Below, piece by piece: positions 35,669-46,685 of a stretch of DNA of 64,000 nt. The notes beneath the pieces were generated by a model. The model saw only the letters and a program-made list of their open reading frames with translations, searched no databases and had not been told where the DNA came from. A program made the translations under genes and the position numbers. Position 1 is the stretch's first letter. Every line of letters begins with the position of its first letter. The DNA comes from Morinoia aosen (taxonomy: Eukaryota; Arthropoda; Malacostraca; Amphipoda; Talitridae): assembly GCA_030386875.1 (NCBI GenBank), contig CM059570.1:28089192-28153191 (forward strand), read 5' to 3'.

Positions 35669-35740
35669 AGCAGAGTGGCGCAGCGGAAGCGTGCTGGGCC
35701 CATAACCCAGAGGTCCGTGGATCGAAACCACGCTCTGCTA
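35669..35740 (+). tRNA. Initiator tRNA-Met(CAT)
   Basis: The gene is perfect with a T5 terminator and the usual GGTAAATAGTAGCGAAGACATCG upstream flank. Confidence 0.97.
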
Positions 35741-35961
35741 GCCCAGTTTTTGCTTTATGTAAACGAGTTTGCGAAACAGGAATTAGGATAGTATATTGTT
35801 CAATTTTTACCCATTGACTAAATTATATGGTTAATGTCTATGTCTCTGTCCTTCAAAAGGCCGATTTTAAAGACTGCAAGGTGTATTCTTGCTTACTTTT
35901 TTATAGCAGTCATTCCTGGACGAACAGAAATGTTGTTTTGCGGTATTTAGTAAAACAAGAC

Positions 35962-36033
35962 TGCGATGGCCGGGAATCGAACCCGGGTCAACTGCTTGGA
36001 AGGCAGCTATGCTCACCACTATACCACCATCGC
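35962..36033 (-). tRNA. tRNA-Gly(TCC)
   Basis: The cloverleaf is perfect, with T4 downstream. It is the counterpart of 7212-7283. Confidence 0.97.
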
Positions 36034-36552
36034 TCTCTCTCAATGAGAAAGCGTCAGTGTTAATATTGTTCAGTAACCCAAATATATAGGGTTGGTGTGG
36101 CGCCTGTTGTATCGTTGAAGCGAAGTAGCTGAAGGAGTGCATGCGAAAAAAAAGAAGGAAAGGAAAAAGGACTCGCGCGCTTTACGTATGACAAAGTACT
36201 CATATTTTGATGAATAAAATTCTATGCAATTGAGAAAAGAATTAGTTTTATAAAATCAACAACCCATGTCAAATCAATTGTACAACGTTATTTATTCATT
36301 AATGAAAAAAAGCTAGTTTTCTACGTGTTTCTCTTCTTAATTGGAAACATTCGATGGTGTACACCTTAAAACACAACCCCCAAACTCACCCGTGACGGCA
36401 TTGGAGGAGCTGAACATGATTGCTTCAAATCATACTAAACACATTAGTGTTAGTAAGTGATGATCTACGTGATGACTGTAGAAGGGTGTTTAACCCAAAG
36501 GTTTCCCATATCAGTAATTCGTTAGCTAATATTCCCGAATTGAAAACTCTTC

Positions 36553-36624
36553 TAGCAGAGCGTGGTTTCGATCCTCCGACCTCTGGGTTATGAGCCCAGC
36601 ACGCTTCCGCTGCGCCACTCTGCT
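36553..36624 (-). tRNA. Initiator tRNA-Met(CAT), T-stem mismatches
   Basis: The acceptor and anticodon arms are good and a T4 run follows. However, the T stem reads GGAGG against CCACG (two mismatches), and the base before CAT's C is T rather than C. It may be a pseudogene in the making. Confidence 0.75.
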
Positions 36625-37128
36625 TCCTAGGACTAAGCTAGGGTGTTCATTATTATTTATGTTCGTTGCTTCAAATCTACGAGGCACTGCGTTTTATTAT
36701 TCATGGAAATTAGGCTAATGAGTCGTACGCGCGTTCTAAGTTTGTTTTTACTCATACACGACTTTAAAAAATTTATTTCGAGATGAGGATTCAGGTGCGT
36801 TTTTATTCAAAATTTCTGTGTTTTCGACCAATCGTACGTCAATTTCGTGAACTATTGTGCACGTTCTGCATTGCATGATGGAAATGAAAGTCATTCCTTT
36901 AAGCAGCTGGAAAATTTTCTGCGGTCACTAATGGAATAGTGTCGCTTTTTAGCCCTTATTTCCCCGTCTTAAAGCCTACATGGGGGTGCGAATCCCCGCA
37001 ACTGTGGAAAATTTTATAATAATTCCCACAACATCGCCACCTTCGTTGGAGAACGCAATACCACCCACAAATTTTCCTACGAGGGATTTATGTCAATCAG
37101 ATGACTCAGTTGTAGATAAAATACCAGA
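36625..37128. other. Spacer without a gene
   Basis: I see no gene or element in this stretch of diverged array sequence. Confidence 0.5.
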
Positions 37129-37200
37129 TGCGATGGCCGGGAATAGAACCCGGGTCAACTGCTTGGAAGGCAGCTATGCTCACCACTATACCACCATCGC
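37129..37200 (-). tRNA. tRNA-Gly(TCC), T-loop variant
   Basis: All stems pair and T4 follows. The T-loop reads TTCTATT instead of TTCGATT, altering the B box at a position normally purine. Transcription may be reduced. Confidence 0.8.
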
Positions 37201-37857
37201 TTATTCCATCATGCAAGTGAAGGTGATGAAATATTAACTCATATTTTAAGAAAGGAAGATGAGAAATAACACACTCATGAGCCCACAGCCGCTGTGCTAC
37301 ACAACGATGTCTTCGCTAGTATTTACTAACTTCCTTCGAATAATTTCGTTTGTTTGATGTGAGGTCGACGTAAAACGCAATCCGTTTCGGCGTATATTTT
37401 CATTCATTTTCTCTGATAGGGAGCGAACCAATTTTTTATTTGAATTATTTTTCTTTTTTAAAACTTTGATTACATTTTTTCCTGACAAGCATTGCGATGT
37501 TTAAGATATTTCAGCATATATGTCGTCGCCAAATTCCAAAATAAATATGCGTTTATGAATATAAATATCTAATGTTAGTTAATTTCTGAAGGGCAGTCCT
37601 ACACTTTGCAATTTATTTCGAGTGATGAAAACTTTAGCCCACTCATAAAATTTCATGTTTTTGAGCAGAGCCCGCGAACCCGTAGCTACCCGTGTGAACA
37701 GCTTCGAAATTTTTTTCTCTCAATTTTTCCCCATAAACTTAATTGCCAGAAATAAAAAACAATAAAACAAAAACACAATATAATTATGGCGTCGTAACTG
37801 GTGTGGACAATACTAATAGTTTTTCAATTACATAGGTAGCTGTGATACAGTATAAGA

Positions 37858-37858
<1 letters not shown>

Positions 37859-37927
<69 letters not shown>
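37859..37927. repeat. TA microsatellite
   Basis: About 69 bases of uninterrupted TA lie 50 bases upstream of tRNA-Phe. A shorter TA run sits at the matching place at 53940-53968. Confidence 0.95.
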
Positions 37928-37929
<2 letters not shown>

Positions 37930-37976
37930 TTATATTAAATAAAACGACGCACAAAATATCAAATCAAAACAACGCA

Positions 37977-38049
37977 GCCTAGATAGCTCAGTTGGGAGAG
38001 CGTTAGACTGAAGATCTAAAGGTCCCCGGTTCGATCCCGGGTCTGGTCA
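37977..38049 (+). tRNA. tRNA-Phe(GAA), one acceptor mismatch
   Basis: The fold is good except that the 3' acceptor strand TCTGGTC leaves C2 facing T71. T4 follows. Confidence 0.85.
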
Positions 38050-38276
38050 GGTCATTTTGATCTGGATTGAGGGATAATATTACACACACGACGATGTCTT
38101 CGCACCAACTTCTATCGAATAAGTTCGTTATTTTCCTCCGAAGTCGAAAAGAAACACGCATCAACTCGGCGTACAAAATTTATTTATTCGATTTCTTTGA
38201 TTGATGCAATTCATTTTCTTTGTGAAATATTTCTCACATTTTCATATATAAGGAATTTTCCCTCCCAAGCGTTATG

Positions 38277-39608
38277 TTATAGTTCTACTGTGACTGACCC
38301 TCGCCGTGTTCAAATAAACGTTAAAAAGAGTTGTGCGGCCAAACAACCATCTTCTAAAAAAGATCCGGCATTGGATAATATGTTCTCGACAATAAGCACA
38401 GCATTTCTGAACTCAACGACCCACGCTTCGAGCCAAGCGTCACCAACCGTTACATCGAGGCATCGTTTGAAATCGACCAGCGAGTAACCTCACCCCCTCT
38501 ACGAACACCGCCATCGTACTCCGTGCCCTCTGATCTGCGTCTTCCACGTGTACTGGCATCGTTTCCTGATATCTCCATATTTCCCTTCGTATATTTCAAC
38601 TCCTTCCTTAGAGACCTAAAATCTTATTCATTCTACATAAATTACTTGCTTATTAATTATAAATCTTAATCCATTTTAATCATCGCGCAACACTTGCTAT
38701 TTCCTAGGATATGTTGATGTAAAGCTTCGTCGTGGAAGAACGTGTTTGTTCTCACTCGTGACAGAGACGCGCAAGCTGCTATGGGCCGGTGAGCGCAAGC
38801 GGCATTATAGGGATTACCTCCACCTGAGTGAGACGTGTCGACCTCGCTCTCTCTGGCAGTCTCGCCGGAGGAGTGAGGGTTCCAATTATCGATTAAAGCC
38901 GTGCAGACTAAGTGCTTCTTGGGACTGAGCTAAGTATCATCCGATCCTTTCTTCCATACTCTCGTCAATTCCCTGAAGCAGCTTCATGTATAGGTGTAGA
39001 GTTATTTCGTTCGATGTGTTAGGCGTTCTTGGTTTCTCTGCTAAGTGAATAGTGAGGAGGCATCACCTCACGCGATATGTGCGCATCAGAATTGTCAATG
39101 GATTAATGATCTATGTTCATAAATTGATCGAGTAATGAGGTTATCCCGCTTATTTAAAGTCATGATGTGAATTCCTATAATTATGTCATCCGATAGATTG
39201 GAGTAATTTCCGAAATTTAATAACATCAGTGTTAACTAGATTCTTTACTGTGCTATGTATATCGTGTGTCATTCTACTTTCCGAATATGTCATCCTTTTA
39301 CTAAGTGAGTTGAAAGACGTCGCCATTTTATTATTAAATAACGTTATGAACCTCTCCTTATTTACCCCAACTAGGCCCTAATTGATTTGCTAATAATATC
39401 AACATTAAAAGTAAAAGACACTGAAAAGTCTCAGTCTATTTCGATCTTGATTATCAATAAAATAGAATAATTGAGACCTTCTGTCTCGACGACCATCAAC
39501 CGAAAGAAAATGAAAGCAACGAGAAAATAACGATGAATAATAAAGAAAAGAACTGCCACTTGGAAATAGGATGGCAACGACATGATCTCCCAAAAACAGC
39601 ATATAACA
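38277..39608. mobile_element. 1332-bp insertion with TTATG target duplication
   Basis: TTATG flanks both ends (38272-38276, 39609-39613). The related sequence at about 54304 (AAGTGTTTTGAGTCCG) has no such segment. The ends TTATAG and ATAACA are weakly inverted. If the left edge is shifted by two bases the element would read TGTTATA...TATAACA, like an LTR. No coding potential is recognised. It is possibly a solo LTR. Confidence 0.55.
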
Positions 39609-39901
39609 TTATGAGTCCGGTAACTTACAAAGAAATATGCATATTTGACCACACTCTAAAGTTTGCAGCAATATCTCCAAAGAATTCGATGCTCTGCAGT
39701 CAGCATCGAGTGGATAAAATATCATTCACTTAAAATTTCATGTCTTTGAGCAGAGCAGAGCAAGTTACTTCAAAATTTATTCACTTTACGTTTTGACCAT
39801 ACATGTATAAACACAATTGAAAAATAAAAAAACATAAAATAATCATTCTGTACATAACTGGTGTGGTCAATACGATTACACTTTTAGCTACATCACAGCC
39901 C

Positions 39902-39973
39902 GCGATGGTGGTATAGTGGTGAGCATAGCTGCCTTCCAAGCAGTTGACCCGGGTTCGATTCCCGGCCATCGCA
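39902..39973 (+). tRNA. tRNA-Gly(TCC)
   Basis: The cloverleaf is perfect, with T4 downstream. Confidence 0.97.
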
Positions 39974-40047
39974 AGTACATTTTGAATTATAAAACAAATT
40001 AGGGTGTAACTAAATATTATTGCGACCACTCCTAGGAGATTAAAAGG

Positions 40048-40119
40048 AGCAGAGTGGCGCAGCGGAAGCGTGCTGGGCCCATAACCCAGAGGTCCGTGGA
40101 TCGAAACCACGCTCTGCTA
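40048..40119 (+). tRNA. Initiator tRNA-Met(CAT)
   Basis: The gene is perfect with T5 downstream. It is the intact counterpart of the pseudogenes at 8378 and 27263. Confidence 0.97.
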
Positions 40120-40449
40120 GTGAAATTTTTATCTACATGAAGCTTTTATGGATCAGCGATGTTTGCACTGCTCATCGTTTACCTCATCCTTTTTCATCCC
40201 TGTTGGTGTAGCTCGACTGACATTTGCTCTCTTTCCCCCCTTACTGAAGGGGAGAGTCCGTTACGTTAAGGTGTGAGTTCGAAACCCGTTAGTGTGGATA
40301 TCCTTATTAATTTCTTATTAACGCTGATGCTACATGGTTAAATACAACTTTTATAGTACAAAACATCACCGACAAACCTCCCTGAGGTATTGTTTGACCT
40401 CATCGTATCATTTACGTTCGCCACAGATCAGTAAACGTATAAAAGTAAA

Positions 40450-40521
40450 GGGCTTGACCGGGATTTGAACCCGGGACCTCTCGCACCCTAAGCGAGAATC
40501 ATACCCCTAGACCATCTAGCC
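40450..40521 (-). tRNA. tRNA-Pro(AGG), one acceptor mismatch
   Basis: The 5' acceptor reads GGCTAGA, leaving A5 facing A68. The rest is intact, with T4 downstream. Confidence 0.9.
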
Positions 40522-40852
40522 ACGCCCACGACACTCAGGGCGTTCACATTAATTCACACGCACAATGAATTATTTATCCTATCTTCAGAAAGATGACTAG
40601 AGACCAGCTGCTGTTGAGGAGCTGTAAAGCTGAAGTACAACGCTACGAGGAAGAAGTGCATCGAGCCAATGACTTCCCTTATAACACCTCGAAAATAACC
40701 GTAATCTCGTACGAGAAATGTGTTCTCGTAGATGAACTCAGCAAATTCTACGATTCAACACGAATTTCCGTTACAACGCCAGCAAGCATCGTTTGAACGC
40801 TTCGCCTCACCCTTTCTATGCTACTCTCTACATCGCTACTTCGCTGAGGGAC

Positions 40853-41454
40853 TGTCAGTGATTCACAAATAAACAGTCCGGATTACTGACACTAGAATCC
40901 TACTTCTTTCTGTTCTTGCGACGTGACCTCTTGGTATCGGTTCTTATTGCCTTCACTCTCTCGTAGGTGTCTTCCGACCCAGGTAAATAGAAAATTAGCA
41001 CTGCCTTGCTATTTTCTTTGGAATGTTGTAAAATAAGGTTTAATTCCCGTTGTCGCGTGTTCAACTTAGTTACTGTTTAGCGTCTTAATTAGTCCATTCT
41101 TTGTAGGTGGCACTGTGGTCGACACCTCAAGGAGCCTGTTCTGTAGCTGATGCCTGATCGCTGTTTGTCCTACTTGCTTCATCTTCGGGCTTCGGTCGTG
41201 CTACCCAATGGAGTGTATAATCATTTAATATTATTTATTCTTGGGATGGAATCTAAATTTAATGGATGTGACTACTGTGCTACCAATTCAACGTACTAAT
41301 ATTTGTGTAAATGTGATAGCTTTTGTCTGTAAAATTAAAGTTTAAACGTTGAACTCGTGTGAAATCCCACATCGTTTGGAAGTCTAAGGGGTGGCTGGAA
41401 CTTGACTCTAAAATTGGTCAGCCGTTGGCTTGAACAAGCGACAAAACCCCAACA
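40853..41454. mobile_element. 602-bp solo LTR
   Basis: The element starts TGTCAGTGATTC and ends ACCCCAACA, with a perfect 5-base duplication GGGAC (40848-40852, 41455-41459). Units A and B have the empty site (GAGGGACCTTCAAG) near 10765 and 29650. TG...CA ends and a 5-base duplication indicate an LTR element. It is unrelated to the Gypsy LTR above. Confidence 0.85.
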
Positions 41455-43018
41455 GGGACCTTCAAGCCATGAGGTTATCAACTACTATTTATCTCCTCGA
41501 ATAATATAATATCTTTGAAGAATATATGTGAAGAATATAACATAATATTTATGTGTCTTTGCAATTTTAACCACCTAGGATCTTATTCAATTTTTTTAAG
41601 TTTACTAAAGGATTCAACTTCTTATTGATTTATCAAGATTGTGAACTTTTACAATAATTAACTATTAAATATCGACGTAACGAGTCTTTTCGTTAGCGTA
41701 ACTACACGCCGTCATGTTAAAAAGAAAGAAAGCGAGAGAGGACTGAGCAGAAATAGTAACTGAGGAGCTGAGAGCAGAAAGTTAACAGTACTGGATACAA
41801 ATGCTGATCATGAATATTGATCACAAATTCTGGTGTTCCTTTCTTTACGGTTCCTTGCCTGGGGCCTGAATCCGCTTCATTGTGAAGTGGATTAAAATAG
41901 TGACAACCAGTGTAAATCGACATACAAGGCACAAAATCCATCTTAGTTCGGTCATAACCATTAACTTCAATCTAAAAGTGAGCAACTTCATCGCACATAC
42001 CGCATCAACGCCCAAATTGGATTTCTAAGATAAGGCTTCATTATTACCATGTCTCACTAGCACCTCTCTCAACAGCTTTGTGGTGTATGGATATCAGCGT
42101 TAAATAGTGAAATTAGTGCTATCTTATGGCTAAATTTCCCTTTATTAGTTAAGAAAAGTGAAAGTGTAGAGTAGGAGAGGTGAGACAAAATTCATAAATG
42201 AAATAACCCTGAAAATACCATTATATTGATGCCCTCGGCACACGCTTCCCGAAGATAATCATTTGATCTTCTTATTTAATGAATGTACCGTATAATTATA
42301 TCTATAAAGTTTGTCTCATTAGAGGCTGTTGGTGGCGGACACCGAATATTCTATTGAAATAATTCCTAAAACAGCGTAATTTTGGTCGGACAGTATCAAC
42401 TCCCAAGTAGGATAGGATCCGGCATTGGGGTGGAAATCCATCAAAAAGAAACACAGTAACTGAAATATCGAAATTATGCTCGTACACTGAAACGTCGCTC
42501 TTTATAGACTACAGAAATAGTGATTTTTACAACGATTGACAGTGTTTCATTGAAAAATGTTGCGTTAATTTCTTCTAACTTCAACACGTGATAAAGTTGA
42601 ACTATTTATTAAAGTTGAAAGATTTGAAAAGAAAACTTATGCCGTAGCGGTAGTACAAGGTTTAATAGGAATATAATAAATGGTGACAGCGGTGGGATAC
42701 AAACCAAAAATGAAACATCACAACTGGTGGCAGCTGTAGGGTGATAATTTACTGCAATATAAATGTTACGGTCCATTTTCGCCGAGGTCAAAACCTCCAC
42801 AAAAAATATAACTTCAGTACTTTGAACGAATAATGTTAATGACTGAATTCCTCATCTCTTTCTCTCTTCGTAACAAATATTTCATTTCAAGGATATCCTC
42901 AACTCACAAAAATGAATGTTGAATTAATGTTTTACATATTATTTCCTTGTTACAGATAAATTTGGTACAATGTGTATTCAGTGTATTTCTATATCAACTA
43001 GATTTATATTCCCGTATA
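41455..43018. other. Non-coding sequence homologous to the unit A end and start
   Basis: At 41891-41900 ATTAAAATAG is the uninterrupted Gypsy target. From about 42300 the sequence matches the beginning of unit A, and at about 42880 it lacks the Penelope-like insertion. I see no gene. Confidence 0.6.
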
Positions 43019-44774
43019 TACAGGGTGTCCAAAAAAATGCATTCACTGACCTATGTATGTATTTTTTACTCTTTTCTGTAATGTAATTACATAAAGTTTA
43101 TAAAAAAGGTCGTTGCCACCAGAGACTCGGGGCCTCAAATTTTAAGATTATGAATGTAGGAAGTTTTATATACATGTATAACGCGTGGCTTTTGCGCGAT
43201 TACGATAACCTTTACGTCTAACCCCTACAGCATACAACTTCTTTGGTAGCGCTGACCGAGCACGTGTTTCTAGGCGCGTGTTTCTGTTGTGGTTTTTATG
43301 AGTTGAGGGTAACAATACACACAAATAAAGACACTCAATGGTGTACTGGTGGGAGAGGCAAATACGGAGGAGGGGACCGAGCACGCGTGTGGCACCTGAA
43401 ATACAACCCAATAGTTTCTGAACGAAAGGACAGAGACTTTGGCAACCAGTTAATTACTATCCACTACTTGACTCACTCAAGATCGATAATAACATTGAAA
43501 CCAGACCCCTAGAATCTTACCACTCGGCTACTATTCAGGAAATCAAGCACTAATAACTGCAGTCTCGCTCCGTTAGAGATCTTTAGTCTATTTTCAAAAC
43601 TTGAGACCTGGCTGTGTCTAGTACTCTAGTCTGCCTGCCACCCTCTCAAATCTTTCCTCTCTTTCTTGTGACCGGATCTTGAGTGAGTCCCTCAACTCTC
43701 GCCCTGTCCGCGCTGTTCCACCTCTCGGTTCTAAGTGACTCGGCACTCACTCGCCCTGTCCGCGCTGTTCCCCCTCTCAATCCTAAGTGACTCGGCACTC
43801 TCTCGCCCTGTCCGCGCTGTTCCCCCTCTCGATCCCAAGTGGCTCGGCACTCTCTCGCCCTGTCCGCGCTGTTCCCCCTTTCGATCCTAAGTGACTCGGC
43901 ACTCTCTCGCCCTGCCCGCGCTGTTCCTCCTCTCGATCCTAAGTGGCTCGGTACTCTCTCGCCCTGTCCGCGTTGTTCCCCCTCTCGATCCTAAGTGGCT
44001 CGGTACTCTCTCGCCCTGCCCGCGCTGTTCCTCCTCTCGATCCTAAGTGACTCGGCACTCTCTCGCCCTACCCGCTCTGTTCCTCCTCTCGATCCTAAGT
44101 GGCTCGGCACTCTCTCGCCCTGCCCGCGCTGTTCCTCCTCTCGATCCTAAGTGGCTCGGCACTCTCTCACCCTGCCCGCGCTGTTCCTCCTCTCGATCCT
44201 AAGTGACTCGGCACTCTCTCGCCCTGCCCGCGCTGTTCCTCCTCTCGATCCTAAGTGGTTCGGCACTCTCTCGCCCTGCCCGCGCTGTTCCTCCTCTCGA
44301 TCCTAAGTGGCTCGGCACTCTCTCGCCCTGTCCGCTCTGTCCCACGACCAGAACTTAAGTCCTCATTGATGTTCTCATCACAAGAGTGACCTTGAGCGGT
44401 CACTCAGGCTTTCCCCGGTACCCTCTATAATCACACGGGCAGACACAAGACCACATGTGGTTCGTTCACCACTAACTTTATGCTCGGCGGTGCTGGCACT
44501 CGCTTTGTGGGGGTAGGCCTCCGCTGCCTGTTCGACGCTGATGAGTGAGAGTTAGGTTGCTCTCTTTATTATCTCGTCATAAAATCCTGTCCTTCATCTG
44601 GTGCTCGCTCATAAACGTATGCCCAGACAAAATCAATGATTCTCATATCCATTAGACACACCTAATTCATATTAGATACACCCAATTTAATCCTCTTCAC
44701 TGCTTGCGACTTGGACAGAATGAAATACGTTCTATTCAATTGGTCAGTGGAACATTTTTGGTGGACACCCTGTA
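43019..44774. mobile_element. Mariner-like inverted-repeat element, 1.76 kb, with minisatellite core
   Basis: The left end TACAGGGTGTCCAAAAAAATG and the reversed right end TACAGGGTGTCCACCAAAAATG form inverted repeats extending to a shared CACTGACC. They are the same ends as the short MITEs at 2071, 22129 and 31935. The interior contains the 52-bp minisatellite and no recognisable transposase. Confidence 0.7.
43701..44345. repeat. 52-bp minisatellite, about 12 units
   Basis: The marker GCCCTGTCC or GCCCTGCCC recurs exactly every 52 bases from 43701 to 44325. Each unit contains CGCGCTGTTCC, CCTCTCGATCCTAAGTG and CTCGGCACTCTCTC blocks. Units differ by a few substitutions. Confidence 0.95.
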
Positions 44775-45067
44775 TATATATCAGCATTTTATACACAATT
44801 TAACGGTTAAAAATGTGGGAACATAACTATGTTTTTAAGCAAATGTTCGGTATAACATCGTGGGCAATTGAGAGCTCGGATGGGATAGCCAGTCCTCACC
44901 ACAGGGATGCGAAATGTAAACAAAATTTCTCGTTTCGGAAGCATATCAATATAATGATATTTATGCATATATAATTGGGGGTCCAGAAATGGCGCGTTAA
45001 TCTTTCGTTTTGAAAGTCATATAGTCATAATTTCTAGTACCGCCATTTACCAGAGCTCAAAATAACA
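44775..45067. other. Spacer before tRNA-Phe
   Basis: This is a diverged copy of 2160-2450. I see no gene. Confidence 0.5.
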
Positions 45068-45140
45068 TGCCCAGACCCGGGATCGAACCGGGGACCTTTA
45101 GATCTTCAGTCTAACGCTCTCCCAACTGAGCTATCTAGGC
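45068..45140 (-). tRNA. tRNA-Phe(GAA)
   Basis: The cloverleaf is perfect. A T4 run (TATTTTG) lies a few bases downstream, unlike in units A-C. Confidence 0.97.
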
Positions 45141-45757
45141 CATAATAATTTCATAATAGTTTTCTACGCGATTTTTTATTTTGAATCTCGACACTATTAT
45201 GCAGTTTGGTAGTACGTAGACTGCCTTCGTTCTCGCTCGGTTGTTTGCTCGACGGTTTCTGTACTTGTTTATTTGTTATTTGATTCGGAAGCTTGTTTCC
45301 GAGATTATATGTTTGCTAAATAGCTTGTTTGCTCACTTGCTTGTTAGCAAGCTTCTCAGTCTCTACATTTCTCTAGCCAGAATTTCAATCTGGAAATTAA
45401 CGGCACCAAGTGATGAACACAGAACACACATACAACAAACGCATCTTGAGAGCCACACGCTGTGCAAAGGAAACCCCCACACTGCAAAATTATTGCGGAT
45501 TCTTGCTTCAGAACAGATTTTTTTACCTAAAACACTCCCGTGAGTGGCTGGAACCGATTTGAAGATTATCTATTTCTTCACCAAAAAGCGACTGAGAATC
45601 GCTCTTTTCACGAAGTAGCGAAACACATCGATATTAATTAAGAGTATTTAATATTAGTAATATTAGTTTTTGATTTGGAATAAAATTCAGTGAGCTCGGA
45701 AAAGAATATTTTTCATGCAATAGACGTGTTTGACAGACCGTACCCTCAATGCAACGT
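45141..45757. other. Spacer without a gene
   Basis: I recognise nothing here. The 100-codon open frame at 45241 shows no family resemblance and starts in repetitive TTGTTTGC sequence. Confidence 0.45.
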
Positions 45758-46685
45758 ACAGGAATGTTGCCACATATGTTGGCCTGATACAGGGATGTTA
45801 CCACGCATGTTGGCCCGATACAGGAATATTGCCACATATGTTGGCCCGATATAGGGATGTTACCACGCATGTTGGCCCGATACAGGAATGTTGCCACATA
45901 AGTTGGCGGATACAGGGATGTTGCCACATAAGTTGGCCCGATACAGGGATGTTGCCACATAAGTTGGCCTGATACAGGGATGTTACCACGCATGTTGGCC
46001 CGATACAGGAATATTGCCACATATGTTGGCCCGATACAAGGATGTTACCACGCATGTTGGCCCGATACAGGAATATTGCCACATATGTTGGCCCTATACA
46101 GGGATGTTACCACGCATGTTGGCCCGATACAGGACTATTGCCACATATGTTGGCCCGATACAGGGATATTACCACGCATGTTGGCCCGATACAGAAATAT
46201 TGCCACATATGTTGGCCCGATGCAGGGATGTTACCACGCATGTTGGCCCGATACAGGAATATTGCCACATATGTTGGCCCGATGCAGGGATGTTACCACG
46301 CATGTTGGCCCGATACAGGAATATTGCCACATATGTTGGCCCGATGCAGGGATGTTACCACGCATGTTGGCCCGATACAGGAATATTGCCACATATGTTG
46401 GCCTGATACAGGGATGTTACCACGCATGTTGGCCCGATACAGGACTATTGCCACATATGTTGGCCCGATGCAGGGATGTTACCACGCATGTTGGCCCGAT
46501 ACAGAAATATTGCCACATATGTTGGCCCGATGCAGGGATGTTACCACGCATGTTGGCCCGATACAGGAATATTGCCACATATGTTGGCCCGATGCAGGGA
46601 TGTTACCACGCATGTTGGCCCGATACAGGAATATTGCCACATATGTTGGCCTGATACAGGGATGCTACCAAATATTTTGGGCAGG
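45758..46685. repeat. 31-bp minisatellite, about 30 units
   Basis: A 31-base unit (ACAGGAATATTGCCACATAT plus GTTGGCCCGAT) repeats in tandem. Most units alternate between an ATATT/CACATAT form and a GATGTT/CACGCAT form, giving a 62-base higher-order unit. Because 31 is not a multiple of three and the unit holds no stop in several frames, long open frames arise in multiple frames on both strands. None is likely to be a gene. Confidence 0.97.

Noticed and set aside
35867-36142. Recurring peptide patterns such as GDGGIVVSIAAFQAVDPGSIP or RAWFRSTDLWVMGPARFRCAT
   Set aside because: These are translations of the tRNA-Gly and iMet genes and appear wherever those genes lie. They are not proteins.
45980-46654. 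Open frame of 224 codons, and several overlapping ones on both strands
   Set aside because: They follow directly from a stop-free 31-base minisatellite read in different phases. There is no start context, unique sequence or frame-specific constraint.
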